A stretch of 64,000 nucleotides of DNA. It comes from Cyanidiococcus yangmingshanensis. Its lineage: Eukaryota; Rhodophyta; Bangiophyceae; Cyanidiales; Cyanidiaceae. Location of the stretch: NCBI GenBank assembly GCA_013995675.1, contig VWRR01000002.1, positions 186,001 through 250,000 of the forward strand, read 5' to 3'. This document shows, one piece after another, positions 49,092-59,510 of the stretch (the stretch's first letter is position 1; each line of letters begins with the position of its first letter). The notes under the pieces were generated by a model. That model did not search any database. It was not told the origin of the DNA and saw only the letters and a list, made by a program, of their open reading frames with translations. A program made the translations under genes and the position numbers.

Positions 49092-50980
49092 ACGCCTAAT
49101 AACTGCCGTCGAGCTCCGCTACACGGTTTCTCACCTTCCGAGCACATAATTTTGGCTACTCGAGGTATCAGCGCCGGCGAGAGTTGCAAAGCTTGAGACG
49201 CCCGATTCGTCGCCCGCAAATGAATCGCCAAACTCGTCAAGGCTCCCAAATGGACCTCGGATCTAATGAGCGAGCACTCTACCTTGCACAAACTCTGGTG
49301 TTGCCTTCGGCGCCTCATCCGCAAACGCACATGTGACCTCTGGATCTGGGCAGGTTTGCAGACGAGCCAAGTCCATGCACTCTCTCGGCCAGAACGGCAG
49401 GGGCGGTTAGACAACTGAAGCTTGCGTCCCAATGCTTGGTCGCCAAGTTTTCTCGTAAATGCCAACCGATGATTGTGCGCAATAGGTCAGGTCGAAATTT
49501 CGCTGGCACGAGGCTCAGCCAAGTTAGCGGTTCCACTGAATGAAGAAGCCAGCTAGACCTTCTGAGCCTCCGCGCATTGATCATATGAAATTCGAATGGG
49601 CAGACAAGAAGGCCACGACCTTCGGGAAAGCAGCATACGCCCGGTGCTCGACAGAATCGTGTCGTATGTTTTCGTTGCTATGTGCGCATGCGCCCGGATC
49701 GTGTGGAAATACGCAACTCTGATGTATTGCGGCGCCGTCGCTAGCTCAAAACCAGTGTTTCCGCGAGCTCAATCCACCCGGAACCAGTTTGGTGTGATTC
49801 TAAAACAAACCTCGCCGAACAGCAGACCCACCAGCCGCATCTCGCGAACACCGCCGGGGCCAAAGAATCTCCAGGGGCTCCACGGCACTCGCAAACCTTC
49901 ATACTACATTCTGCTTTTCCTTTCGTTGCATCTTAAGCAAATAAATTCGACTCTCCCAAAGCGAATGGGTTTCATACGGCGACTTCAGCAGTCGAGATGG
50001 GCATGCAACAGCTCGCTCCATAGCCAGTGCTGTCGTTTAACGTTTGCCGGAGCCGGTTCGAGTCTGCCACGGCTTATGGGGTATACGTCTATCCTTAAAA
50101 ATAGTCTCGACAAAAACTTCTAGAGAGAGCAATATTAAAAGCAAACTATCCGTCGCAGCCAAGCGAGAACACTTCTTGGCGGGCTTACCGCCAGTGATTG
50201 TCAGGCTCGGCTCTCTTCAACGCTCAATAAGCTCAAACTCACACCCTGAAATGCTTCATCCTGGTCCAGAACTTCATATATAGATGGTTTCTCGGCAAGC
50301 TGTGCATTTCGCAACTAGTGCTCAGCTAAGGTAAAACCGGCTCACGGCCACACAAGCCAAGAAGTCGGTCAATCAACGTTCGCGCCGATGTAGCTACAGC
50401 AGCATCCCACAAAGACGAACGCCGTATGTCCAACAAGGTGGGCACGCTTTCAAGCGGTGCAGTGAGCGTCTCCTTTGTGCAAACCAGGACTCCGCCTGTC
50501 CACCAGCTGTTTGACGGGCGCAACGCTACAAAATAACGAGACAAGGGAAAAATGCCTATCGCTTCGGGCGCGTCGGAGACACGAAAACCTTCGGTTATCG
50601 GCACGAAGACGTCTCGCGACAGACTCGCTGTCAGTAAGTGAGGATGGTGCAAGTGTCCCGATGGGACAGCCAAAAAACCACCAGCCTCAGTTCATTTCGG
50701 TAGCCGCACTCCTAGGATATGTTCAGTGTAAATTGTTCTGAGACAAGTGGCCGGCTGGTGCTTTCGCTGAATCGTACTACTGCGTGCCCGGCACGGGAAC
50801 CGAAACAAGCCGTGGCTCTCGCTCAGTATGTCGCCAGAGAAGCTGTTCTGCATAGATGAGAGCGTACGGTCTATAAAAGAACTCTTTCTGCCCGAGGAGA
50901 TACGTCTCTGCTGCAGCGTTTGCAGAAGGAGGCCAGCAGGCACAGATAGTACTTCTACTTACATGGAATGACAGCGCTGT
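49092..50980 (-). repeat. Inverted repeat family 2, copy D (1889 bp)
   Basis: Reverse-complement copy of 37636-39524. The internal translated frames compared (for example 175, 115 and 89 codons) are identical between copies, so divergence is near zero. Its right border lies inside the coding region of ATP10: the last six codons and stop of that gene are repeat sequence. Outside the strict border a weak match (GCAAC with one mismatch) continues for about 6 bp, compatible with microhomology at the junction. Confidence 0.92.
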
Positions 50981-51528
50981 TGTTGCGGTGCGTTGTCGAA
51001 ATATTCGCACAGAAGCCCTTCGATAGTGGCTAAGGCGTTTATAGGAGGCGCACCAATGGCTCTCCATCGAACACGTGCAGCCCGATCTAAAAAGTACACA
51101 TAAGCATTCAGCCGACTTTCGATCTGCATTACTGTCAAGAAGTCCGCGAATAACGCCTCCCCGGGCCGCGGAGTATATACCAGGTGTCCATGCGGCAGTC
51201 TCTTTCTTTGAAGCCAAACGAAGAGGCGATCCAAGAAGCGCTCGTTCACTGTCACCTCGTAAACTGGGAGCTGTTTTCCAACCTTACAAAAAATCTCGCG
51301 CCAAGAATCAAGAGCGCTTTGCGAGAAGGCGCGAAAGCCCACCAAGAGCCAGCTTTCCTGCCTCCAGCCTTTAGTAAAGTAGGCTGGGGGATTATCCACT
51401 GGTTTACCTTTTTCTCCGAGCTCAAGTTTGATTGAGGGGAATAGCGGTGCTTTGCTATCCGCTGTAAGACCGATTTGAAGAAAACTTCTCTGCAAACCTT
51501 TTAGAAGTCTAGGGGATAAACGTTCCAT
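50959..51528 (-). CDS. ATP10: Mitochondrial F1Fo ATPase assembly factor ATP10-like
   Basis: 189 residues. The N terminus MERLSPRLLKGLQRSFLQIG is amphipathic and basic, like a presequence. The core carries SWLLVGFRAFSQSALDSWREIF, PVYEVTVNERFLDRLF, and the diagnostic NAYVYFLDRAARVRWRAIGAP (141-161), as in ATP10's YVFLLD-GRIRW-A-G. ATP10 is an inner-membrane chaperone for Fo subunit a in yeast. The 3' end is odd: codons 184-189 (QRCHSM) and the TAA lie within repeat copy D, so the repeat supplies the stop. The conserved core is complete, so the protein is probably functional. Confidence 0.8.
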   Translation of the reverse strand: MERLSPRLLKGLQRSFLQIGLTADSKAPLFPSIKLELGEKGKPVDNPPAYFTKGWRQESWLLVGFRAFSQSALDSWREIFCKVGKQLPVYEVTVNERFLDRLFVWLQRKRLPHGHLVYTPRPGEALFADFLTVMQIESRLNAYVYFLDRAARVRWRAIGAPPINALATIEGLLCEYFDNAPQQQRCHSM

Positions 51529-51657
51529 AGAGAAACTTTGTGGGGTGCCGCTGCCGAGAAAATCTTCAATCGCTGTTCTGATCGATTCCCCCTGCGGCCG
51601 CAGCTATCACCAACCGCTCATGAGGTTGTTTCGACAGGGACGTTAACGCGGATACTG

Positions 51658-54114
51658 CTATTCTAAAAAGTCCGCAGACGTAGCGCGCACATCTAAAGCT
51701 ATTTCATAGGCGACCTCCAAAAGCGCGAAATCAGTGCTCGAATCGACTCGATAAAGGTTCAAAAGGCAGGCCATTGGCCGATCATGCAGCAGTGAAAGAC
51801 CGTTCCCACGGATCAGGCCCCGGAGGCTTCCACCGAACCGACCTAGAAAAGCAGTGCGCTTGTTGTAGACTTTGGCGATGCCAGAGCCAAAAACGGGCCT
51901 TCCTGGGGGGATTATTACGTAGATTGAATTGCTTCTCTGGTTAAGGGCAGTTAGTTTTCCGAGACACAGAGCCTCATCTGCAACACAGGACAAGACCTTT
52001 CCCCCAAGTCCCGCAGAACTTGCCGCTTCAATGCACTCTTGATCAGACTTGGAGAGTGATTTCATACATGTCAAATAACCGTAAACGAGAACTTGTTGCG
52101 ATTCCCGCAGAAATAGGTTTGCCCGAACCGTCTTCAAGCGTTCAAATTCAACACGCATATTTTCTATCTGTTCCGGACTCGCGTAAAGCGCTGCGAATTG
52201 TTCCAGTGTGTCCACGTAGCGGAAGGTGCTATGTTGTACCTGATCTAGAGAGAAAATTTGTTTCAACTTCGTGGATTTGGTGCCTGGCGAAGGCTGAAGC
52301 CATCGAAGCACCTGTATGATCCTTCGAGCTAGTGGATTTTCCCGAACAACAAACGGTAGGCCGTCACGAAAGCCTATTTCGCCCTGATCTTTCCCGGCTG
52401 CGCTTCCGTTATCGAGTCGATATATTGCAGTCCACCGAGTTGAACATATTTCACTAATGTTGATTCCATCAAGTGGCGAGTTGTACTTTTCGTGCTTTTC
52501 TAGTGCAGTGAGCAAGACCGCGGCCCCTGGTTCGCATGAGGCGTCGAACTGATCACGCTGAGACGTCTCATACAAACGGATACACACATCTCGGGCCTCA
52601 GAGCCGTCTCGCAAAAGGATGATCCTATACTTCTTGAAAACAAAGTAGTCCTCTGGAAAGACTGTGGCACCCGGGAATGCATTTTCCCTATCCATTGATC
52701 GATAGGCTCCACGTTCACGAAAGAGCGGCGAAACATACGTAACGATGCCTGTCAAAGAGAAAAACTCTCCATCTTCCCACGAGTCCAGCGCGGTGGTGAG
52801 GATACACTGATTATAGAGATCTCCAGGATCCCCCCCACCGATCTGCGGAATCGTCCCAAATGGTAACAACGTGATGCTTGAACGGGGAAGCCTCCGGATA
52901 GTTCCTTGGGGAGAGGCTGCATTCAGGTGGATCTCTCCTCTACGTATGCGGTAATTATCGACATAAACGATATCTCCTAACTGCAAATGATAGTAATACT
53001 TCATGCATAAGGAGTTCCATACAACTATATGTGCAACATCCCTTCCATTACCGATGACAAATTCAAATTTGAGCGGCATCGACTGACGAGTGTCGCTCCT
53101 TTTCGGCCAGGGTGCAATAGCTGTCTTCTGTAGAATTCGGCCCGCAAACGGCCGTCTTAAGTTATTTGCAAACACGTCCGAAATGCTCATTGAAGCATCG
53201 AGAAGGGACCTGAGTGACTTAGGGTCAGTGACGTACTCGAGATTGCTTGGATTTCGCCATCGGCTATCCACTGGCAGCGCATCGAATGCATCAGGTCCCA
53301 GATACGTTTTTCGCGAGGAAGCCAAGGGAACGTTTGCGGCAACCTCAAGTGCGCCCGCAGACGGAGTCCATTCAATCGTCGAGGGAATTTCAACGCGGGC
53401 GCAGTCCTCCGGCCTGTGCAGAACTTCGCACTCATGCACGATAATGATTTGGTGCGCATACATTCCACGGACCTCATTCAATCGGCGCGACCACATCGTG
53501 ATTTCTATGATGCTCCCACGTCTAATATCCCCACGCTGCACCAGTAAATTTAGGCGAGGATGCAGGCATACTCGAGTCTTCAGCCGCTCACCGTTATGGC
53601 ACAAGGTAATATCATACGCATCTGCATCCATACTCGATAGATCAATTTGCGAACCGTCTACTGCGAACCAATACGCTCGATCCTGTATGTAATGCCTTAC
53701 TGAAAGCACTGCCAAAACGATTGAGCCTCGCCTAACCTCCCCGACTGAGCAATTATAAATTTTCTCGGTACCGCGGACAGATAGCAAATTCTCTGGTTCT
53801 GAACTCCCACTTTCCGCAGTTTTCCGCTGTTTTGGTAGTATTCGTCGCTCCTCTTGGTTTTTGTGAATCATTTCCTTTTTGCGTTCGCCTCGAGGCCTTT
53901 TTCGCGGCTCTGAGGTCTGGGCACAGCGTTTTTTCTGGAAGCGGGCTTTCTCTTCAGTCTGCTCTTGAGCAGCAGCAGTCGCTCCAACCTGCTCTTCCTT
54001 AACCACATTCCTCTCATTTTTAACTGCTCTGCTGTTCTCCTTAGGGCGTCTGAAAATTGGCTTGACGTAGTCGTTAACTTTTGACTCTGTTCGGCGTCTT
54101 CGCGTGAGCGGCAT
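51658..54114 (-). CDS. RADX-like, RPA-related OB-fold single-strand DNA-binding protein
   Basis: 818 residues from the ATG at 54114. A highly basic, disordered N terminus (about 1-105) is followed by at least two OB-fold regions. One (about 115-245) contains CLHPRLNLLVQRGDIRRGSIIEI, like the RPA1 N-terminal LNPLV--G pattern. One (about 325-410) contains FAGRILQKTAI, FEFVIGNGRDVAHIVVWNSLCMKYYYHLQLGDIVYVDNYRIRRGEIHLN, which closely follows the RADX/RPA DBD style (VVLWN-LC--wy--L--G--v---gYk). A third possible fold spans about 440-560. RADX competes with RAD51 at replication forks in vertebrates. The assignment over a generic RPA1 paralogue rests on motif reading alone. No zinc motif of RPA1 is seen. 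Confidence 0.58.
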   Translation of the reverse strand: MPLTRRRRTESKVNDYVKPIFRRPKENSRAVKNERNVVKEEQVGATAAAQEQTEEKARFQKKRCAQTSEPRKRPRGERKKEMIHKNQEERRILPKQRKTAESGSSEPENLLSVRGTEKIYNCSVGEVRRGSIVLAVLSVRHYIQDRAYWFAVDGSQIDLSSMDADAYDITLCHNGERLKTRVCLHPRLNLLVQRGDIRRGSIIEITMWSRRLNEVRGMYAHQIIIVHECEVLHRPEDCARVEIPSTIEWTPSAGALEVAANVPLASSRKTYLGPDAFDALPVDSRWRNPSNLEYVTDPKSLRSLLDASMSISDVFANNLRRPFAGRILQKTAIAPWPKRSDTRQSMPLKFEFVIGNGRDVAHIVVWNSLCMKYYYHLQLGDIVYVDNYRIRRGEIHLNAASPQGTIRRLPRSSITLLPFGTIPQIGGGDPGDLYNQCILTTALDSWEDGEFFSLTGIVTYVSPLFRERGAYRSMDRENAFPGATVFPEDYFVFKKYRIILLRDGSEARDVCIRLYETSQRDQFDASCEPGAAVLLTALEKHEKYNSPLDGINISEICSTRWTAIYRLDNGSAAGKDQGEIGFRDGLPFVVRENPLARRIIQVLRWLQPSPGTKSTKLKQIFSLDQVQHSTFRYVDTLEQFAALYASPEQIENMRVEFERLKTVRANLFLRESQQVLVYGYLTCMKSLSKSDQECIEAASSAGLGGKVLSCVADEALCLGKLTALNQRSNSIYVIIPPGRPVFGSGIAKVYNKRTAFLGRFGGSLRGLIRGNGLSLLHDRPMACLLNLYRVDSSTDFALLEVAYEIALDVRATSADFLE

Positions 54115-55560
54115 GTGAGTTCGACGGTTCTCCCTTGGAGGACGAGGATAGGCCACGGTCTGCGCTCGTTATGCGATAAATGGAAATACGTATATTCAAA
54201 TCCGCCATGCGGACCACCGTCTCAGGATTGTGCGCGCGTTGTTTGCACAGGCGGGTGGTCCCAAAATCGTTCGCCAACAGAACTTGATGCTTTTCGCAGT
54301 GCACACCCGGTGGGTTTGAGGAAGAGGTCGATAATACGTTTGCACTTTGAGAGAGACTCGCGCAAAATCGTGGTGTATTATCGAAGAAGAGTTATGAGTT
54401 TTTTCGGACTTGTACATACCTCGATAGTTTCTGAGCGTCGCGCTGCTTAACGGATTGACCGCGTGTCGCCGGATCACTCCGCAAGCCAGGACTCTGATGA
54501 AACTTTCAAAAAGGTGATCTAGCTATGTATTTCAAAAAATTTGGGCAAGATTGACCTTTCCCGGACTGGAAGCTTTCCGAGAACGGAGATCGTGCCTCTG
54601 CAGATATATGAATAGTTCTGATATCTTACTTCGAGAAATGCCCCATGTTATCCTCTTACAACAGGAAGTTGAATCCAAAAATTTGAAGATTTGCTTTTTT
54701 GTTCATTTCAAAATCAGGAAAACTAACAAGCATTTGCGCCGGTGCAATAGGAGTAAGCTCTTTTGGACATACAGATACCATTATGCTCACTCTTGTTCGA
54801 AGCGGAGCGCTCTCGAGAACGAAGACAGGTAGCATTGGCACGGCGTTCCGCTATTGACGCAAGTGATCCGTTGCTGGAACGAGAGATATACGGTGCCTAT
54901 CGTTGTGCGAGGCTATCCTCATATCGCGAGGTGAATCAAAAAGTTCTATTCTGATTAGAGCTATATTTCAGTATCCTTCGATGTTTAAAGGAGAGGGAAG
55001 CATCGCATGTTCGTTTGAGTCCCAGGGAAGTAAGCGCATGATGCCATCTTCAAAAAGAGAACGTGTTTTCTCATCTATTTTCATGGCATAACGCGTCACT
55101 GTTGGCAAATAAGAAAAAGTCAACAATACTTCCTGCGCTTTCAGCGGAGATATAGACTATACTCTTTGCGGGACGCACGAGTTCGAAAAACTGCGTGTTT
55201 CATTGGCAGAAACACGCGGCTGACGTAGGAAACATAAAACGGCGATATCTTGGTAGCATCTGATCGTGGTATTAAAGTCGCTCGCGCTGTTGCTGAAGTT
55301 GGAATAATCGGATTGTCGGAAATCGCATGATCTGAATCCAGATGGACCTGCGCAGTTCAATCAATGCACCGCGGCAAACGAGCTATGCGTAGAGCGAATG
55401 GCGAGCATGGGGTTGCCTGAGCGTGTCTGTTGATCTCGCCGGGGTTGTTGTGCGCATGGTTTGAACTTGCCAATCGATTGCGACGGATCCCGAAGTCTGC
55501 CTCCGCTTCTTCTATGGGGTTTTCTGCCTGAAGTCGGTCTTGATTCTAGAAAATCTATAC
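54115..55560. other. Intergenic region, divergent RADX-like and Sec14-like genes
   Basis: About 1.45 kb. Short frames (for example 54551-54832 plus and 55157-55360 minus) are not recognised. It probably holds both promoters. Confidence 0.45.
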
Positions 55561-56820
55561 ATGCACTGTGCCAGTGTTCGAAACAGCGTTCTACTAGGGG
55601 AACTGCTCTGGCACTTTTCAGAAGGAAGGCCTTTGTGGCAACAACGTGCTTTGTTTCTCGTGGGCTTCTGCCTTGCGGCTCTGCTTACCACTGTTTGTAG
55701 TCTCCTCAATGGTTTTGGGGGGACACGCGCAACACGCGGATTCCAGCTGGAGCTAGCAAAGTTCATCGTTCGAGTGAAGAAAAGAGCACCGGTGGTGCAT
55801 GACTTGTCAAGGGCCAAAACAAGCGAGTTGTTTGGAGGCAGTGTTTCGCCCCTATTCTTCTGTAGTTGCCGAGCGTGCTCGGGTTCCAATTCGTTTCAAC
55901 GTCCATGTCAACGGTATCAGTTTGAAGAAAATCGGATTCTGCGTGTCAGGAAACTTCTTGGACTACAGGGCCTGCATGCTGAGGCTGCTAACAAATCCCA
56001 ATGGTGCAGCGATTTTACCATACTGCGTTACATTGAGTCGTTTGGGGACCGTCTAGACGTGGCTGCTAAACAACTGGCCGCAACAATTAAGTGGAGGATT
56101 CAAGAATCTGTTCATGAATTATCCGTGCCTGAGTTCGCGAAAGAGCTCGAAACAGGGGTGATATCTTTCGGAGGATTTGATTCCTGTGCACGCCCCGTCT
56201 TCATTGTACGTTTTGTCCACGGATTTACATTGAGACTCTTGATCTTCATGTTAGAGGTGGCGGAGAGCATCCTTCAAAGCGATAGGAACGCAATCTCCCC
56301 ACCGAAAGATATTCCAAACACATCAAATGTTTCGAGTATGTGGTCTCGGATATGTCGCTCTATATTCGGGGAATCAAAAAAGCTCGACATCAACCGGGAT
56401 ATTCTTCATCGAAATCGTTGGGTTTGGATCGTTGAATGGGGACGGGTATCGAAAAAGTGCAGGCGGCAAAACTGCATGCAATGTGTGCCTGTAGACGAAC
56501 AGAATTGCTACGAGGATACTGTGGGGGGTGTCTCAGCAGCGGAACTGGTGCAGGCGTTCCGCGTATGTAATGAACATTATCCGAATCGTTTGCATACTGC
56601 TTACGTCCTTGGAGCCCCCAGGCCAGTAGTTTCACTCTTCGGAATCGTTGCAAAACGTTCCACAAAGCGAAAGATCCACTTCGTTCGACTCAAGGATGGA
56701 TGTGATGATGGCGAGCTCGGGGAGTACGCCACTATGTGGCGACGGCCTTGGAGTGGCACGGAATTCATCCAGCTCATTGACCGGTTAGACGGGTCTCTAT
56801 CGTCTTGCAAAGTGCGGTAA
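55561..56820 (+). CDS. Sec14-like CRAL-TRIO lipid-binding protein
   Basis: 419 residues from the ATG at 55561. A hydrophobic segment near 24-50 (RALFLVGFCLAALLTTVCSLL) may be a membrane anchor. The CRAL-TRIO N-terminal helix is seen in FTILRYIESFGDRLDVAAKQLAATIKWRI. The lipid-binding fold follows with VISFGGFDSCARPVFIVRF, and the hallmark EHYPNRLHTAYVLGAPRPVVSLFGIVA, equivalent to HYPERL-k--viNAP-lF---W-iv. Such proteins move or present phosphoinositides or other lipids. A Cys-rich insert (KKCRRQNCMQCVPVDEQNC) lies between the two halves of the fold and is unusual; it could be a lineage-specific insertion. Confidence 0.78.
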   Translation: MHCASVRNSVLLGELLWHFSEGRPLWQQRALFLVGFCLAALLTTVCSLLNGFGGTRATRGFQLELAKFIVRVKKRAPVVHDLSRAKTSELFGGSVSPLFFCSCRACSGSNSFQRPCQRYQFEENRILRVRKLLGLQGLHAEAANKSQWCSDFTILRYIESFGDRLDVAAKQLAATIKWRIQESVHELSVPEFAKELETGVISFGGFDSCARPVFIVRFVHGFTLRLLIFMLEVAESILQSDRNAISPPKDIPNTSNVSSMWSRICRSIFGESKKLDINRDILHRNRWVWIVEWGRVSKKCRRQNCMQCVPVDEQNCYEDTVGGVSAAELVQAFRVCNEHYPNRLHTAYVLGAPRPVVSLFGIVAKRSTKRKIHFVRLKDGCDDGELGEYATMWRRPWSGTEFIQLIDRLDGSLSSCKVR

Positions 56821-57256
56821 CGAGGCCCGCATCCAATATCTAGACCCGTAATTTTGACCTGCCTCTGAAGCTGATTCACTTGGACGCCCACTTTGCACGA
56901 GTCTGAAAGAACAGGATCAGACTGCTTCACTTTGTTCTAGGGCAGATATCTTCGCGTTGCGATGAATGATGGGCAAAGAACGATGCGCTTAACAACTACG
57001 GAATGCTCTTCGAGAAAATCACCTCGCCCCTCGCCCGTGACTAGGATCAAACTCAAATGTCGCACTTTGAATCTTAAGGAGTGTGACTCTGGGCTGAAAA
57101 GAGCTGCCCACAGAAATTTGGACCTAAATAGGATATGTTTGCTGGCGTGGTAAAAATCACTCTGCAATCAGCTCCCTCATCTTTTACTGTTGTCATTCAT
57201 TGCTCCCATAACTCTATTTTCTCCATGGTCATGGATGTGTCGATCCACCTCATTTT
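56821..57256. other. Intergenic stretch between convergent genes
   Basis: About 435 bp between the Sec14-like stop and the LHC stop. One small plus frame (56962-57153) begins with ATG but is not recognised. Confidence 0.5.
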
Positions 57257-57901
57257 TCACTGTAACGGTTGGAAGTTTGTGATTTGCTCTATGGGCATCT
57301 TACCATTCAAAAACTCACCGTGAATGATTCCTGCGAACCCGAGCATGGCTAAACGCCCATTGTTGATTTCGCGATCCTTCATAGCCTTGTCATTCGGCAA
57401 ATTCAGTGGATTGAAACCGAGTTCACCGGGCTTGCGTCCTTTCCACTCCATATCTGAGTAAAGCACCTTGCCGCGATGTAAAACCATCTCGAGGAACCCG
57501 ATGAAGACAAGAATCTGTATCATGGCCCCTGATTTGACAAAGTAATCGTGAGCAGGCGCAGCCAGCTTGGGTGCGCCTGCATAAAACGGGAACTGGTAAT
57601 ACTCGGTCACGAAAAAGTGCAGGCAAGCAAGCATCGCGACACGGCCGTTCTTCACCTCGCCTTCTAACAACCAGTTAACATCGAACGCGTCTGACAAGCG
57701 GAGCGGATCGAAACCACGATAACCAGGCATGTCTGGTGACAGATTCGGCGGTTTTGAGAGGAACGGCATAGCCGGCGACTGCTCCATACGCAAAGTCCCA
57801 TATCCGTACGCGCGGTCGCGGTTCAGGCTTCTTCCATTTGTTTTCTTCAAGCACAATTTTGAGCGTTGCGCAAGCGGTACAGCACTCACAAAAGCGTACA
57901 T
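57257..57901 (-). CDS. Light-harvesting complex protein, red-algal Lhcr type
   Basis: 214 residues from the ATG at 57901. A short transit region (about 1-38) leads to the mature start MEQSPAMPFL, typical of red-lineage photosystem I antenna proteins. Then come GFDPLRLSD and the first chlorophyll-binding helix EVKNGRVAML (82-91). A middle helix is near 127-142, then ELGFNPLNLP and the third helix EINNGRLAMLGFAG (178-191). The paired E-x2-NGR/R motifs give the inter-helix ion pairs and chlorophyll ligands. Lhcr proteins bind chlorophyll a and carotenoids around photosystem I in the thylakoid. The ATG at 57901 is preferred over non-ATG codons upstream. Confidence 0.94.
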   Translation of the reverse strand: MYAFVSAVPLAQRSKLCLKKTNGRSLNRDRAYGYGTLRMEQSPAMPFLSKPPNLSPDMPGYRGFDPLRLSDAFDVNWLLEGEVKNGRVAMLACLHFFVTEYYQFPFYAGAPKLAAPAHDYFVKSGAMIQILVFIGFLEMVLHRGKVLYSDMEWKGRKPGELGFNPLNLPNDKAMKDREINNGRLAMLGFAGIIHGEFLNGKMPIEQITNFQPLQ

Positions 57902-59510
57902 CTTCGTTTCCTTCGAGCGTTCGAACCAATAACACAAATTCCAGCAATCAGGGTTTTTTCAACTTGTCGCGCGCACATCCCTGCGACGCGCGTTGAGCTC
58001 TTGCTCTCACGGGAGCTCTGCCTCAGATCCAGGCGATCGACGAGCTCCCTGGCGCTCAGATCAGCGCAACCACAAACAAGGTGCTCGAGCAAGAGCGCGA
58101 CATAGTATGTCAAACTTAGACTCAACGGCGACGCCGCCAAAGCGTCGGTGCATGTCGTAAATCGTTGCTAACGATTCGAATTCCTCTCAAACCGATCCGC
58201 AGGCGATTGCCACCAGGCGGATTTCTGTACAGTTGTGTTGTTTCTCGTGAAGGGGCTGCGACCTTGAAGAGTAATTCAGTAGTGCCTTGTCTGGATTGGA
58301 GATTGAAAAGGGGTATCCTGCAGTGTATGCTTCTGAAGGCGGGGACACCAAGCAACCTATCGCTTTTGAGAGGGGCCTTGCGACAGGATCTCCTCGGTTT
58401 CGATAGGGTTCTATCGGTGAGCGAGGATATAAATTATTAGGAACACAAGTTTTTGATTTGACTATGAATCTTCGTATTTTCCCGGATCACCATAGACTTC
58501 GTTGAAGCATCCTTTATTTCTTCAATCTCAACGGAACGATCTTTTTTAAGTTGGCGATAAGGTAGGGGAGACCAACGTTAGAAGGGCCAGTTTTCTCAGC
58601 TCAGAGTCGGTCACGATATTAGGTAACGCCGGGCCTGCGACGTACTTTTCGCACGTTGAGTCCATTGCTGAAACTGAGGTGGCAGCAAATAGCTGCTAAC
58701 TAGTCATAATGAAGCCTCAAGAAGACACTTGTTGTCTCTTGCTGAATATTCTTTCATCAAAATCTATATACACACCTAGAGAGAACGTTATCTCAGTGCT
58801 TGGAGTCTAATGAAGCTTGTTTTGCTTCATCTTTAAAAGTGAAAAATATTCTACCTTGAAAACCAGAAAAAGAGTACCGAAAGCTAAGGAGCGGCGAGGC
58901 ACGATATCTGCGAGTTCGAGGAGCAACCTATTTTTGATTGAAATTTGTCGTCAAGATCCTCACTGTTCCCACGGAAGTTTTTCTTTGATGGTAGCAGAAG
59001 GACTTGTAGCTAACGTTAGATCTCTGAAAGCATTATTTTCGCAGCTTTACGGTTCGTTTAAGGCAAAAAAACGAAACCAAAAGAATTCTCTGAGATTTTT
59101 AGACGAGGTCTCAGCAAATCGGAAGATTATGCCTCTTCAAGACCAGCCGAATGCATGCTTGGATTTGCTTGCGGCACTCGATGGGAGGTAAAGAATCGGC
59201 TGAGCCTCCCGAAAACCAGTGAAAAGTACTAAAAAAGCAAACTTTTTGGGCGCCAAAGCATGTGAAAAGTTCTCGAATCCGTCCAAAAGTTATCTCTGCC
59301 TCGCTTTCTTTTTTCAGAATTGTAAGCAGACGTTTCATGGGCATTGCGGCTTTCACGGACGGACCAAAAATCGCTTTGCCAGAATGGAAATGAATGAGAA
59401 ATCTTTTTCCCATTTCGCGATGACCCACTCGAGCATCTTGCAGCAGGCTCAAAATTCAGAGGAATATTTGGGGAGCTTCAAACTTTGTGCGTCGCAACGT
59501 CTCATTCACT
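57902..59510. other. Intergenic region, LHC gene to trehalose phosphatase
   Basis: About 1.6 kb. A possible tiny spliced gene begins at an ATG near 58107 (MSNLDSTATPPKRRCM). It would need a ~46-nt intron with GTAAAT, a GCTAAC branch and CAG ending near 58202 to join a 70-codon frame. That intron is implausibly short and the product matches nothing. Plus frames at 58817-59191 and 59219-59641 are unsupported. Confidence 0.35.

Noticed and set aside
58107-58440. Possible two-exon mini-gene with GTAAAT, GCTAAC and CAG signals.
   Set aside because: The intron would be about 46 nt, far shorter than the 256-nt eIF1A intron, and the product is unrecognised.
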